From Noviherbaspirillum malthae (GTDB taxonomy: Bacteria; Pseudomonadota; Gammaproteobacteria; Burkholderiales; Burkholderiaceae_D): DNA of 64,000 bases. Both the position numbers and the translations under genes were made by a program. Below are positions 1 through 9,238 of the stretch, in pieces. Position 1 is the stretch's first letter, and each line of letters begins with the position of its first letter. Where the stretch lies: the NCBI RefSeq assembly GCF_015352985.1, contig NZ_JACYXF010000028.1:1-64000 (forward strand), written 5' to 3'. Below the pieces are notes generated by a model. It saw only the letters and a program-made list of their open reading frames with translations, did not search any database and was not told the DNA's origin.

Positions 1-124
1 GGCAGTAACGATAGGTAAGGTGCAACGAAGTCCCATTCTTCGTCTTGCACGTCGCTTGGATAGGGTTTTCTGGAAGCCATGTCGCCATGGACTTGTTGCT
101 ATTTCATTAGTTCATAACAGCCTC
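1..124 (-). mobile_element. IS5-family insertion sequence, one end (partial transposase)
   Basis: The minus strand encodes a transposase N-terminus from an ATG at 80 running off the left edge. It reads MASRKPYPSDVQDEEWDFVA and onward, the typical opening of IS5-family (IS427-like) transposases. Upstream of the ATG the minus strand has a likely terminal inverted repeat ending near 124 with GAGGCTGTTATGAAC (plus 110-124). It is followed by TA (125-126), the dinucleotide duplicated by this IS group. Only one end is visible, so the group and the integrity of the element are inferred. The element lies about 180 bp upstream of the formaldehyde dehydrogenase gene and could influence its promoter. 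Confidence 0.75.
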
Positions 125-304
125 TAGGCCGTAGACTGCCGCGGTGCAGGCCGCGGATCCGTACTGGATATCGCTTGATATCCGGGAGTCGAGGCCCCGC
201 GTGCAGTCGGCGCGGGTTGTGTGTCAACGCTGTCCGGTCCGGCTCACGGAGCCCGTCACTTCAGGGATCCGCGTCAGGCGGGCACGCGCAAGAACTGGAG
301 AACA

Positions 305-1453
305 ATGATGAAAGCAGTGGTTTATAGAGGGCCACGCGATGTCAGCGTGCAAAACGTGCCCGATCCGAAAATCGAGAAGCCGACTGATGCGATCGTGCAG
401 ATCACAAGCACCAATATCTGCGGTTCGGATCTGCATATGTTCGAAGGCAGGACCGACTTCGAAAAGGGAAGGATTTTCGGGCATGAGAATCTGGGCAAGG
501 TCATGGAAGTGGGGCCAGCGGTCGAGCGCCTTCAAGTCGGGGACTGGGTCTGCATGCCATTCAATGTCAGCTGCGGCCATTGCCGCAATTGCGAAAAGGG
601 ATTGACCGCATTCTGCCTGACTGCCAATCCCCAGCCGGGCATGGCAGGCGCCGCCTACGGTTTCGCTGACATGGGGCCGTATCAGGGCGGACAGGCGGAA
701 TACCTGCGCGTTCCATGGGCCGATTTCAACTGCCTGAAACTGCCGCCCGACGCCGAGCAAAAGCAGAACGACTATGTGATGGTGGCCGATATCTTCCCGA
801 CCGGCTGGCATGTCACCGAACTGGCCGGCATGCGGCCGGGCGATGCCGTCGTCATCTACGGCTCGGGTCCGGTCGGGCTGATGGCCGCGCATTCAGCGAT
901 GATCAAGGGCGCATGCAATGTGATGGTGGTCGATCGCCACCCCGACCGGCTTCGGCTGGCGGAATCGATAGGCGCAATCGCCATCGACGACTCGAAGGTC
1001 AATCCGGTCGATCGCATCATGGAGCTTACCCATGGCCTGGGCGCCGATGTCGGCTGCGAGTGTGTCGGCTACCAATGCCATGATCCCGCCGGACACGAGA
1101 TTCCCAATCTGACCATGAACAACCTCGTCAAGTCGGTGAAGTTCACCGGCGGCATCGGTGTGGTCGGGGTGTTCGTGCCACAGGATCCCGGCGCAACTGA
1201 CGACCTGGCCAAGAAGGGCGAGATCGTGTTCGACTGGGGCTTGTCCTGGTTCAAGGGCCAGCATATCGCCACCGGACAGTGCAATGTCAAAGCCTACAAC
1301 CGCCAGCTGCGCGACCTGATCCATGCCGGCCGGGCGAAGCCCTCGTTCATCGTTTCGCATGAGCTCGAACTGAGCAAGGCGTCGGAGGCCTACCAGCATT
1401 TCGACGCGCGCGACCACGGCTGGACGAAATGCATCCTGAAGCCTGGAAAATGA
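305..1453 (+). CDS. fdhA: Glutathione-independent formaldehyde dehydrogenase (zinc alcohol dehydrogenase superfamily)
   Basis: Cytosolic zinc- and NAD-dependent medium-chain dehydrogenase of about 382 residues, the family's normal size. The N-terminal catalytic domain shows CGSDLHMFEGR (catalytic zinc Cys) and GHEN. The structural zinc loop CGHCRNCEKGLTAFC follows. The Rossmann stretch YGSGPVGLMAAHSA is in mid-protein. The family (Pseudomonas putida FDH-like) oxidises formaldehyde or other aldehydes without glutathione, in some members through tightly bound NAD. The frame is open from 221, but GGAG at 297-300 and the family start MKAVVYRG favour ATG at 305 or 308. It stands alone, with an IS end upstream and a signalling gene downstream. 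Substrate is inferred from family; other aldehydes or alcohols are possible. Confidence 0.85.
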   Translation: MMKAVVYRGPRDVSVQNVPDPKIEKPTDAIVQITSTNICGSDLHMFEGRTDFEKGRIFGHENLGKVMEVGPAVERLQVGDWVCMPFNVSCGHCRNCEKGLTAFCLTANPQPGMAGAAYGFADMGPYQGGQAEYLRVPWADFNCLKLPPDAEQKQNDYVMVADIFPTGWHVTELAGMRPGDAVVIYGSGPVGLMAAHSAMIKGACNVMVVDRHPDRLRLAESIGAIAIDDSKVNPVDRIMELTHGLGADVGCECVGYQCHDPAGHEIPNLTMNNLVKSVKFTGGIGVVGVFVPQDPGATDDLAKKGEIVFDWGLSWFKGQHIATGQCNVKAYNRQLRDLIHAGRAKPSFIVSHELELSKASEAYQHFDARDHGWTKCILKPGK

Positions 1454-1803
1454 AAGGAGTGCGCCTTGTCTTGAGGTAGATGGTGCCTGGAAGCCCAGCT
1501 CGAAGACTTGCTGGGCTTGCATTACAGGCCTTAACTACCGGACAAATGCTGATCAGTGTCCGCTCCGGATCGAGTGCAACGAAATGTTGGCCGAGCGTTT
1601 CCTGTCCGCCACCTTGCAAGGACGCAAAGCGATAGGTCCTGGTGCGAGCTATGCCCATCTATGGAGCCCGCACCAAGGTTCGGCTATGGGGAAAACACCA
1701 AATAAGTGGTAATTGAATATTGTTGCATATCGACGGAATGGCGCATAAGTTCGGCTCGTCGAATAATTAGAGATTGCATGAGCTTGTCAGCATAGGACTA
1801 TTT
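1454..1803. other. Intergenic region with a weak hairpin
   Basis: About 350 bases without a convincing gene. A 9-bp stem (AAGCCCAGC at 1491-1499 with GCTGGGCTT at 1510-1518, loop of 10) lies about 40 bases after the formaldehyde dehydrogenase stop. It lacks a following T tract, so it is at best a weak terminator. The last 100 bases before the next gene are AT-rich and probably hold its promoter, but I could not fix -35/-10 boxes. Confidence 0.4.
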
Positions 1804-4410
1804 ATGAGCTGTGCTTTCCTCCCCGCGACCGAGGACGGCGCCGCAGCCTTGGAAGCCGCCCCCTACCCTTTCCTGCTGCTTTCCACCGACTTGACCGTCA
1901 TCGACGCAAATGCCGCCTATTTGCGTGCTGCCGGCAGACCCCGCGAGCAAATCGTCGGCCGATATTTGTTCGACGCCTTTCCGACCAGTCCCGGCGAGCA
2001 GGATAACGGCAATCAGCGCACGATTCAGGCTTCCATCGAGCGCGCCATTCACACCGGCAGGCCCGATACCATCATGATGGTCCGGTATTCCGTAGCCCGT
2101 CATACGCCGGACGGCCCCGTGTTCGACGAGCGATACTGGAGCATTGTCCATACTCCGGTATTGGCCCCTCAAGGCAAAGTCAAGTTCATCATCCAGAACC
2201 CGATTGAAGTCACCGAGCTCTATACGCTGAAGAAAGCTCTCGGGACAGCCGATGATGACTATGATTTCAGCTTTCTGACCGAAGGCTCTCTCCTCAGTCA
2301 CGGGCAGCTTCTGGAAGAAAGCAATCGCAAGCTGATCGAGGAACGAGCGCGGCTGCGTCGCGTCTTCGAGCAGGCGCCCGGCTTTGTCGCCATTCTGCAT
2401 GGCGCCGAATTCATCTACGAGATTGTCAATAACGCCTATTACCAGCTGGTTGGGCACCGCGAACTGATTGGCAAGCCGGTGCGCGAGGCGCTTCCCGAAC
2501 TGAAGGAGCAGGGATATTTCGAATTGCTCGACCAGGTGATGGCCAGCGGCCAGCCCTTTGTCGGTCGTGAGAAACCGGTGCAGTTTCAGCGCACGCCGGG
2601 CGCCCCCATGAGCGAGCGCTACGTCGACATTGTGTTCCAGCCACTGTTTGCCCCGGATGGCGCCATATCCGGCGTTTTCGTCCAGGGTCATGACGTCACC
2701 GAGCAGAAGCGGGCGAAAGACGCGCTCGCAAGCAGCAATGAACGCTGGAAGCTGGCTATCGAAGGGGCGCGGGACGGGGTCTGGGACTGGAACATCCCAA
2801 CCAGCGAAGTCACGTATTCCAGCCGCTGGAAAGAAATACTTGGGTACGCCGAGGATGAAATAGGAAACACGTTCGTTGAATGGGAAAAGCGCCTCCATCC
2901 CGAGGACCGTGAGGCCGCCTTAAGCGAACTATATGCATGCATCGACGGACTCCCGTATGAGAGTGAACATCGGCTGCGTTGCAAGGACGGAAGCTGGAAA
3001 TGGGTATTGGCGCGCGCTGTGGTGGCGGGCCGGGACAAAGCGGGCAGGCCAAGCCGCATGACCGGCACCCTGTCGGATATTTCACAGAAGAAGGAGTCAG
3101 ACGAGTTGATTTGGCGCCACGCCAGTTTCGATACGCTGACCGGGCTGCCGAACCGGCGCCTGTTTCGCGACCGTCTGGAACAGGAAGTCAGAAAGGCGCA
3201 TCGCACGTGCTCTGAGCTGGCACTCCTCTTTATCGACCTCGACGGGTTTAAGGAAGTCAACGATTTGTTTGGCCACGACGCCGGCGACCTGTTGCTCAAG
3301 CAGGCAAGCGACCGTCTGCTGGCCTGCGTGCGCGAGTCCGAGACCGTCGCCCGGCTTGGAGGCGACGAATTTACTGTCATCCTGACTGATCTCAATGATC
3401 AGGCACATCTGGAAAGCATTACCCAAAAAATCATCGCTGCCCTGGCAAGACCATTTCGCATCAAGGAGGACGTCGCCCACATTTCGGCCAGCGTTGGCAT
3501 TACCTTGTATCCCGATGATGCCAGTGAGCCGGAAGACTTGATACGCAATGCCGACCAGGCGATGTATTCGGCCAAAGCCGCTGGCCGCAACCAATTTCGC
3601 TATTTCACCCGGTCCATGCAGCAAGAGGCACTTATGCGCTTGCGATTGAGGCGTGACTTGCGCAAAGCGCGAGCAGGCGGCCAGCTGCAGGTTCACTATC
3701 AGCCGGTCGTGGAGTTGTCGTCGCGCCACATTTTCAAGGCCGAGGCCCTGTTGCGCTGGCACCACCCCAAACTTGGCCTGGTGCCGCCATCGCTCTTCAT
3801 TCCTATTGCAGAGGAGTCGGGGCTCATCCATGACATCGGTGACTGGGTGTTCAGGGAAGCCGCTTCCTGGTCCCAGCGCTGGAGAAAAAAAGCCGGCCAA
3901 CCGTTCCAGATCAGCGTCAACCGTTCGCCGGTCCAGTTCCTGTCCAAGTCAAATAGCACCAGCTGGCCGCTCTTTCTCGAGGAACATGGCCTGCCGGGAA
4001 ACAGCATCTCTGTCGAAATCACGGAAGGCGTATTGCTGAACGCGTCGCCTGCGGTCGCCGACACATTGCTGCAATATCGGGATGCGGGCATCCAGGTAGC
4101 TTTGGACGATTTTGGTACCGGCTATTCGTCCATGGCATACCTGAAGAAGTTCGATATCGACTACCTCAAAATTGACCAGTCCTTCGTGCGCGACATGGAA
4201 GTCAATGCAGGAAGCAGGACCATTGCTGAATCGATTATCGTGATGGCACACAAGCTGGGACTGAAGGTGATTGCCGAAGGTATCGAGACCGACGGGCAAG
4301 TGAGAATTTTGCAAGCGGCTGGTTGCGATTACGGCCAAGGTCACTGGTTTTCGAAGCCGCTGCTGCCGCACGACTTCGAAGACATGCTGGCAGCCCGGAC
4401 TACCGGTTGA
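1804..4410 (+). CDS. PAS-PAS-PAS-GGDEF-EAL cyclic-di-GMP signalling protein
   Basis: Predicted soluble protein of 868 residues with no membrane segment. It has three PAS/PAC modules (about 10-130, 185-305 and 320-435), a GGDEF domain with intact GGDEF at 519-523, and an EAL domain with EAL at 647-649. DDFGTGYSS and the EGIET loop are also present. The PAS modules should sense a ligand or redox state and tune c-di-GMP synthesis or hydrolysis. The product-inhibition site upstream of GGDEF reads RESE instead of RxxD, so feedback inhibition may be lost. An earlier in-frame ATG is at 1774. I prefer 1804 because AGGA at 1794-1797 is well placed. The next gene is convergent. Whether both catalytic domains are active cannot be read from sequence. 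Confidence 0.9.
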   Translation: MSCAFLPATEDGAAALEAAPYPFLLLSTDLTVIDANAAYLRAAGRPREQIVGRYLFDAFPTSPGEQDNGNQRTIQASIERAIHTGRPDTIMMVRYSVARHTPDGPVFDERYWSIVHTPVLAPQGKVKFIIQNPIEVTELYTLKKALGTADDDYDFSFLTEGSLLSHGQLLEESNRKLIEERARLRRVFEQAPGFVAILHGAEFIYEIVNNAYYQLVGHRELIGKPVREALPELKEQGYFELLDQVMASGQPFVGREKPVQFQRTPGAPMSERYVDIVFQPLFAPDGAISGVFVQGHDVTEQKRAKDALASSNERWKLAIEGARDGVWDWNIPTSEVTYSSRWKEILGYAEDEIGNTFVEWEKRLHPEDREAALSELYACIDGLPYESEHRLRCKDGSWKWVLARAVVAGRDKAGRPSRMTGTLSDISQKKESDELIWRHASFDTLTGLPNRRLFRDRLEQEVRKAHRTCSELALLFIDLDGFKEVNDLFGHDAGDLLLKQASDRLLACVRESETVARLGGDEFTVILTDLNDQAHLESITQKIIAALARPFRIKEDVAHISASVGITLYPDDASEPEDLIRNADQAMYSAKAAGRNQFRYFTRSMQQEALMRLRLRRDLRKARAGGQLQVHYQPVVELSSRHIFKAEALLRWHHPKLGLVPPSLFIPIAEESGLIHDIGDWVFREAASWSQRWRKKAGQPFQISVNRSPVQFLSKSNSTSWPLFLEEHGLPGNSISVEITEGVLLNASPAVADTLLQYRDAGIQVALDDFGTGYSSMAYLKKFDIDYLKIDQSFVRDMEVNAGSRTIAESIIVMAHKLGLKVIAEGIETDGQVRILQAAGCDYGQGHWFSKPLLPHDFEDMLAARTTG

Positions 4411-4440
4411 GTCAGGCGCCAGCCCTACGCGCGCCAAAGA

Positions 4441-5343
4441 TCAACGCTTGTTGCTTTCCTGGAGGGAGTAGATGGACGAGTAGCCGGCACTAAAGTCGGG
4501 AGGCAGCTCGATCAACCCCTGCTCGACGCGCGCATATCGTGCCGGCTCGCCGCGCACCATCCGATTGCGGTGGCGACTGTCGATGACCGGCGCCGTATAG
4601 GCGAAGGCGTCAGCGGCGACATACTGAATGATGTAGGTCGTGCGGATCATGTCGGACAAGTTTGCGCTCGAGCCGTGCACCGCCAGGCCATGATGGGCAA
4701 CGACATCGCCCGGATCGAGTTCATTGTCTACCACGCGCGCGAAGTCGTCTTGACTCATGCTGGCATTGCAGTTCAATGCGTATTGGCCGTTCACCCAATG
4801 GCTGCGCGGTCCCTGCTTATGGCTCCCGGGAACGGTCTGCAGACAGCCATTTCCGCTGCGTGATGGATTGATCGGTATGCTCAGCGCGACGATGTTCGTG
4901 TTCGTATGCGGAAAGACTGGCCAGTCCTGGTGCCAGCCGATCTCGGCGCCGCCGTCCGGCAATTTGAAATTCACCTTGGAGTGATAGAACTTCACCGGCC
5001 CGCCAATCAGGTCGGCGGCAATATCGCCCAGAACGGAATCGAATGCCACCTCGACGAACACATCGTCGAGTTCGGTGGGACTGGAAATGCGGCGGATGCG
5101 AGGATTGCCAGGACGGTGTGCAGGATCGAGGTCGAAATGTCTGGTTTTATTTTCCAGCGCGCTTCCTTCATTCCACAAACGGTCTATCGTCGCGGTCAAT
5201 CGCTGTAGCAGCGTCGAATCAAAAGCGTTACGAATTGTCAGAAAGCCGGCACCTCGATACTCCTCGACCTGATCATTGGTCAGGATCCGTTCATGAGCGC
5301 GTGTCCCGGACCATGCCTCTTTCATTGCTGGTATTGCGCTCAT
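4441..5343 (-). CDS. Phytanoyl-CoA dioxygenase (PhyH) family protein, second gene of a pair
   Basis: A 300-residue Fe(II)/2-oxoglutarate dioxygenase of the PhyH family. The facial triad is visible as H138-x-D140 (GWHQDWP) and H223 (VHGSSAN), and R234 probably binds 2-oxoglutarate. The family hydroxylates small molecules, lipids or natural products, and the substrate here is unknown. Its ATG at 5343 overlaps the stop of the upstream paralogue by 4 bases (ATGA), which indicates translational coupling. Only modest similarity to its partner is visible, so the two are probably different enzymes of one pathway rather than a recent duplication. A divergent LysR gene (6287) is the likely regulator. 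Confidence 0.85.
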   Translation of the reverse strand: MSAIPAMKEAWSGTRAHERILTNDQVEEYRGAGFLTIRNAFDSTLLQRLTATIDRLWNEGSALENKTRHFDLDPAHRPGNPRIRRISSPTELDDVFVEVAFDSVLGDIAADLIGGPVKFYHSKVNFKLPDGGAEIGWHQDWPVFPHTNTNIVALSIPINPSRSGNGCLQTVPGSHKQGPRSHWVNGQYALNCNASMSQDDFARVVDNELDPGDVVAHHGLAVHGSSANLSDMIRTTYIIQYVAADAFAYTAPVIDSRHRNRMVRGEPARYARVEQGLIELPPDFSAGYSSIYSLQESNKR

Positions 5344-6158
5344 GCCGTCACCTCCGCCGCAGAGTCCGCAGCCAGAATGTCGTCGGTGCCGGCAATTAGC
5401 GGTGTAAAGTTGGTGGAACGCACATAGTCAGGCCGTGGATTAGGGACATCGTTGGGCCGGTTTACAACCGGGTTGTAGACGATATAGATAGCCCAGCGGT
5501 CGTGGCGTGACAGGTTATGCCCGGAGGCATGCAGGATATTGGGGTGGAAAAATACCACCGTGCCCGGTTCGCCGGTGATTGGCACAGGCTCGGGACTGCG
5601 CTCCATGATCTCAAGCAGCCGCTCTTTCGGCACGACCCAGAATTTATAGGCCGTCGACTCATCGAACTGGGGATCGAGATTGCCTACCTTATGGCTACCC
5701 GGAATGAAGTAGAGACAGCCGTTGAATTGCGTGGGCTCGTCGAGCATGATGAGCGCGGTCGTCAGCGACGGCTCCGACACGCCGTCCTTTTTCCAGGTGC
5801 CATAGTCCTGATGCCACTGCCACACCGATCCATCAATCGCGGTTTTGAGATTGCACTTGGTATGGTACACATACAGCGCCTCGTCGCCGAGCAGTGCCTG
5901 CGCAGGCTTCAGCAAGCGCGGCGAGCGTGCCGCCGCATGGAACACCGCGGATGCCGTCGGCCCGTCGGCTTCGTGGACGCGATAGATGGTCTTGGCAATG
6001 CCACCGGTGCGTTCGCGCACGAGATGATCGGTATCGACTTTCTGGATACGCTCCAGGTCAGCCTTCATAGCTCGGATTTCATCCGCCGAAAACAGGCCCG
6101 GCATGACCAGGAAACCATCGCGTTCGTAGGTGTCCAGCTGTTGTTTTGAGAGTTGCAT
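5340..6158 (-). CDS. Phytanoyl-CoA dioxygenase (PhyH) family protein, first gene of a pair
   Basis: A 272-residue Fe(II)/2-oxoglutarate-dependent dioxygenase. H116-x-D118 (WQWHQDYG) and H210 (NILHASGHN) form the iron site, and R221 is in place for 2-oxoglutarate. The core has the family pattern FIPGSHK. On the minus strand the ATG is preceded by a purine-rich AAAGGACGGAGAC. It is the promoter-proximal gene of a two-gene unit divergent from the LysR gene at 6287, with 128 bases between them. Its substrate cannot be deduced; some relatives act on ectoine, halogenated or alkaloid-type substrates. Confidence 0.85.
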   Translation of the reverse strand: MQLSKQQLDTYERDGFLVMPGLFSADEIRAMKADLERIQKVDTDHLVRERTGGIAKTIYRVHEADGPTASAVFHAAARSPRLLKPAQALLGDEALYVYHTKCNLKTAIDGSVWQWHQDYGTWKKDGVSEPSLTTALIMLDEPTQFNGCLYFIPGSHKVGNLDPQFDESTAYKFWVVPKERLLEIMERSPEPVPITGEPGTVVFFHPNILHASGHNLSRHDRWAIYIVYNPVVNRPNDVPNPRPDYVRSTNFTPLIAGTDDILAADSAAEVTA

Positions 6159-6286
6159 GTCTCCGTCCTTTCAAGAGCAATTCCACTAGGGTTCTATCGG
6201 TACTCCTGTTAAGCCAATCATAGGTTCTACGCATCCATTCGTAAAATATATAATTGGTTGGTTGTTCATGCCTGTGAGGTATCAAC

Positions 6287-7192
6287 GTGGACCTGCGCCA
6301 TCTACGGTATTTCGTTGCCGTTGCGGAAGAGTTGCATTTCACCAAGGCCGCAGCGCGGCTGCATATATCGCAGCCGCCGCTCAGCCGGCAAATCCTGGAA
6401 CTTGAACAGGAACTCGGCGTTACCTTGCTGATTCGGACGCGACGGCATATCGAATTGTCCAATGCGGGCCGGGTTTTCCTGGACAAGGCAAGGCAGATCC
6501 TGCTCGCCGCCGACTCAGCGATAGTCGAAACCCAGCGCGCGCAGCGCGGCGAAATCGGCCGGCTCGCAGTAGGCTTTTTCGAGCAGACCGCATACACGCT
6601 GCTTCCGCCTGTCCTGCGTGCCTTTCAGGAAGGTTTTCCAGACGTCGAGGTTCAGCTACGCTGGTATCCGGTTGTCGACCAGGTCCAGGCACTCATGCGA
6701 GGAGAGATCGATATTGCATTTGTCCGCCCTGTGGTCGACCTTGACGGAGTCTCGAAGGAGATGCTGCTCAAGGAAAATTTCGTGCTTGCCGTGCCGAGCA
6801 CTCATGCCTTTGCCGGGCGAGATGTCATTTCCGTCAGCGAGTGCGCCGAGGAGCGCATCATCAACTACACTCAAAGCCTGGCGCCCGACTATCACGCCGG
6901 GATCAATCTCGCCTGCGCCAGAGCCGGCTTCGTCCCGAAGGCATCTCTCGAAGTCGGTCAGGTATATACCGCTCTTGGCCTGGTCAGCTCTGGCGTGGGC
7001 GTCGCGTTCGTGCCTTCTTCAGTACAGCGATTGCGTTTTGAAAATCTGGTGTACAAGCCGCTGCGAGAAAAGCAGTTGCAAAGTGAGGTATTCCTCGCAT
7101 GGACGCATGCCAATCCTTCTTCACTGCTCACGGCATTCGTTGAAAGCTCCAAGCGGATCATGACGGAGCAGTTCTCAATGCGGATGGAATGA
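6287..7192 (+). CDS. LysR-family transcriptional regulator (CatM/BenM-like), divergent from phyH pair
   Basis: A 301-residue LysR regulator. The N-terminal winged helix-turn-helix reads MDLRHLRYFVAVAEELHFTK with SQPPLSRQI as the recognition region. An effector-binding domain fills the remainder. The start is GTG at 6287 with GAGG at 6276-6279. Divergent arrangement with the dioxygenase pair, sharing 128 bases of promoter DNA that includes an AT-rich stretch (6246-6262), is the classic LysR layout. It most likely activates the dioxygenase pair in response to their substrate or a product. The effector is unknown. Confidence 0.88.
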   Translation: MDLRHLRYFVAVAEELHFTKAAARLHISQPPLSRQILELEQELGVTLLIRTRRHIELSNAGRVFLDKARQILLAADSAIVETQRAQRGEIGRLAVGFFEQTAYTLLPPVLRAFQEGFPDVEVQLRWYPVVDQVQALMRGEIDIAFVRPVVDLDGVSKEMLLKENFVLAVPSTHAFAGRDVISVSECAEERIINYTQSLAPDYHAGINLACARAGFVPKASLEVGQVYTALGLVSSGVGVAFVPSSVQRLRFENLVYKPLREKQLQSEVFLAWTHANPSSLLTAFVESSKRIMTEQFSMRME

Positions 7193-7292
7193 GTCGCCGC
7201 AAGCGGAAAATCCGTAATCGGCCATCGTTGGAATAGCGCTGCATGCGACCAGATATCGAATGCCTGGGCAAGCAGCGCAGGGCGAAAGCGCT

Positions 7293-8042
7293 CTAGTACT
7301 CACCCGACAGCAAAGCACCGGCATTCGGCGCGATGCGCTTGAGATCCAGCTTTTCAAGCATCTGATAAGTTGTGCAAGCCGCGGCCGACACAACAGGCAG
7401 GCCGATGCGGTCCTGTACCGGCTGGATCGAAGCCAGCGACGGCATCTGCACGCAGGCCGATAGCACCACGGCATCGCAGTTGGCTGTGTTCAGTTTTCGG
7501 GAGATTTCGATCAAGGCATTCGGATCCCGGGCGCCTACCGCAAGGTTGTCGGCAATTTCCAGCGAAATGCAGTCAAGCACTTCGATGCCTTCATGCTGGA
7601 TGTAATCGACGACCAGTTCGGTCAGCGGTTTCATATAAGGCGCAATGACGGCAATCTTCTTGGCCTGCAGCTTGCCGAGCCCGTGTACCAGGGCGCCGGC
7701 GCTGGTGACGACCGGTGCCGGGCCATTGTTTTCCACTGTCCGCGCATGCAGGCGCTCTTCGGAAACCCTGTGATAACCGCGGCCCATGCTCATGATGGCG
7801 ACGAGGCAGGCATAGCCCAGCACATCGACCCGCGCGTCCGACAGTTCCAGCGCGCAGCGGTCGGAGTCAGCGTCCATCGCCGCAAGTTCTTCCTTCGTCA
7901 CCCGCTTCATGCGCATTCTGCTGGAGTGAAAGGTGAAGCGTTCCGGCTCGATGGATTCACGCCCGCGCAGCATGGCCGGAATCTCGGTTTCCATCGTGGT
8001 GTTGCTGCTGGGGACGATCTGTCCGATGCGATAGCTTCTCAT
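7293..8042 (-). CDS. Maleate cis-trans isomerase / Asp-Glu racemase superfamily protein
   Basis: A 249-residue protein of the maleate isomerase/arylmalonate decarboxylase branch of the Asp/Glu racemase superfamily. It opens with MRSYRIGQIVPSSNTTMETE, and PSSNTTME is a family signature. The two catalytic cysteines are C79 (GYACLVAIMS) and C197 (SACVQMPS). Members isomerise maleate to fumarate, for example in nicotinate breakdown, or act on related dicarboxylates. The frame is open upstream to 8342, but family alignment puts the start at 8042. It lies 28 bases after a Bug-type binding protein gene on the same strand, which suggests uptake and conversion of one carboxylic acid. No other nicotinate genes are seen, so maleate is only a likely substrate. 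Confidence 0.8.
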   Translation of the reverse strand: MRSYRIGQIVPSSNTTMETEIPAMLRGRESIEPERFTFHSSRMRMKRVTKEELAAMDADSDRCALELSDARVDVLGYACLVAIMSMGRGYHRVSEERLHARTVENNGPAPVVTSAGALVHGLGKLQAKKIAVIAPYMKPLTELVVDYIQHEGIEVLDCISLEIADNLAVGARDPNALIEISRKLNTANCDAVVLSACVQMPSLASIQPVQDRIGLPVVSAAACTTYQMLEKLDLKRIAPNAGALLSGEY

Positions 8043-8070
8043 GGCGTAATTTGAATTCTTTCGATTGTGT

Positions 8071-9033
8071 TTAGTCGAGAGTAATGTTGGCGGTCTTGAT
8101 GACCTGGCCCCAGTAGTCGATCTCCTTGCGCAGGAAGCTACCCAGAGCTTGCGGCGACTGATAGCGGAGTTCGACACCCTGCTGCGCCGCACGCTGCTTC
8201 GTGTCCGGCTGTTCCAGAGACTGCTTGACGCCCTGACTGATCTTGTTGACGACCGCAGGCGGCGTGCCGGCCGGCGCGAACAGTGCAACCCAGGCTTCCA
8301 GCTCGAAGCCGGGAATCCCGGCTTCCGCCGTTGTCGGCACATTGGGCATCATGGGATGCCGCGTCTTGCCGGCAATGGCCAGCGCCTTGAGCTTGCCGCT
8401 CTGCACGTGCTGCATTACCGAGGGCGGTGTCGTAATGAACAATTGCACCTGGCCTGCCAGGACGTCCTGTATCGCCTGGCCCGATCCCTTGTACGGCACG
8501 TGAACGATATCCGTGCCGGTCTGCTGCTTGAACAGCTCCGTTCCAATGTGGGACAAGGACCCGTTGCCCTGGGAAGCATAATTCACCGTGCCAGGATGCT
8601 TTTTAAGGTAAGCGACCAGCTCCTTCAGGTTGTTCACCGGCAGCGAGGGATGGACGGCAACGACGTTGGTGGCTACTGTTACAAGCGCCACCGGCGTGAA
8701 ATCCTTGACAGGGTCCCAGGGCAGTTTGCGCATCAGCGCCGGATTGCCGGTGTGATACGCGGAGTAGGAAACCAGAAGCGTCGACCCGTCCGCGGCGGAA
8801 CGGGCCACCGCCTGGTAGGCGATGTTGCCGCTGCCGCCAGGGCGGTTGTCAACCAGGACGGAATGGTTGAGCGCGCGCGCCAGCGGTTCGCTGACAAGGC
8901 GTGCCGATGCGTCTACCAGGCCGCCCGGCGGGTTCGGCACGATCAGCGAGATAGGCTTAGACGGAAGGTCCTGGGCGGTTGTGGCTGCGGACCATAAGAG
9001 TACGGCGGCAGTACAGGCAAGCTTGCGCAACAT
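8071..9033 (-). CDS. Tripartite tricarboxylate transporter (Bug family) periplasmic substrate-binding protein
   Basis: A 320-residue Bug (TctC-type) receptor. The Sec signal peptide MLRKLACTAAVLLWSAATTA is cleaved around residue 20. The mature part begins PSKPISLIVPNPPGG, with the RPGGSGNIA and THVPYKGSG-type motifs of the family. It binds a carboxylate in the periplasm. No TctA/TctB membrane genes are present in the window, so it is an orphan receptor that may use a permease elsewhere or act in sensing. It is cotranscribed with the maleate isomerase-like gene, so a dicarboxylate ligand is plausible. It is divergent from the LysR gene at 9239. Confidence 0.88.
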   Translation of the reverse strand: MLRKLACTAAVLLWSAATTAQDLPSKPISLIVPNPPGGLVDASARLVSEPLARALNHSVLVDNRPGGSGNIAYQAVARSAADGSTLLVSYSAYHTGNPALMRKLPWDPVKDFTPVALVTVATNVVAVHPSLPVNNLKELVAYLKKHPGTVNYASQGNGSLSHIGTELFKQQTGTDIVHVPYKGSGQAIQDVLAGQVQLFITTPPSVMQHVQSGKLKALAIAGKTRHPMMPNVPTTAEAGIPGFELEAWVALFAPAGTPPAVVNKISQGVKQSLEQPDTKQRAAQQGVELRYQSPQALGSFLRKEIDYWGQVIKTANITLD

Positions 9034-9238
9034 AGTCTGTCTCCATTATGTCAATCAAGGGGAAGTGCTCTTGCAGTCACTTTTTTCAGTATCGAACTGT
9101 ATCCGATTCTCCGGGAATTGAGATTTCGTCATTTGCGATTCATAGCCTTCGCGGATTGCGAAGGCTTGTTATAGTGCGGGTATTACTGTCGTGCCACGGC
9201 AGTTGCCCGCATGGCGCCCGGCAGGTCAAAGGATATTC

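Noticed and set aside
1347-1658. 103-codon minus-strand frame over the end of the formaldehyde dehydrogenase gene
   Set aside because: Mostly antisense to a clear gene; no motif.
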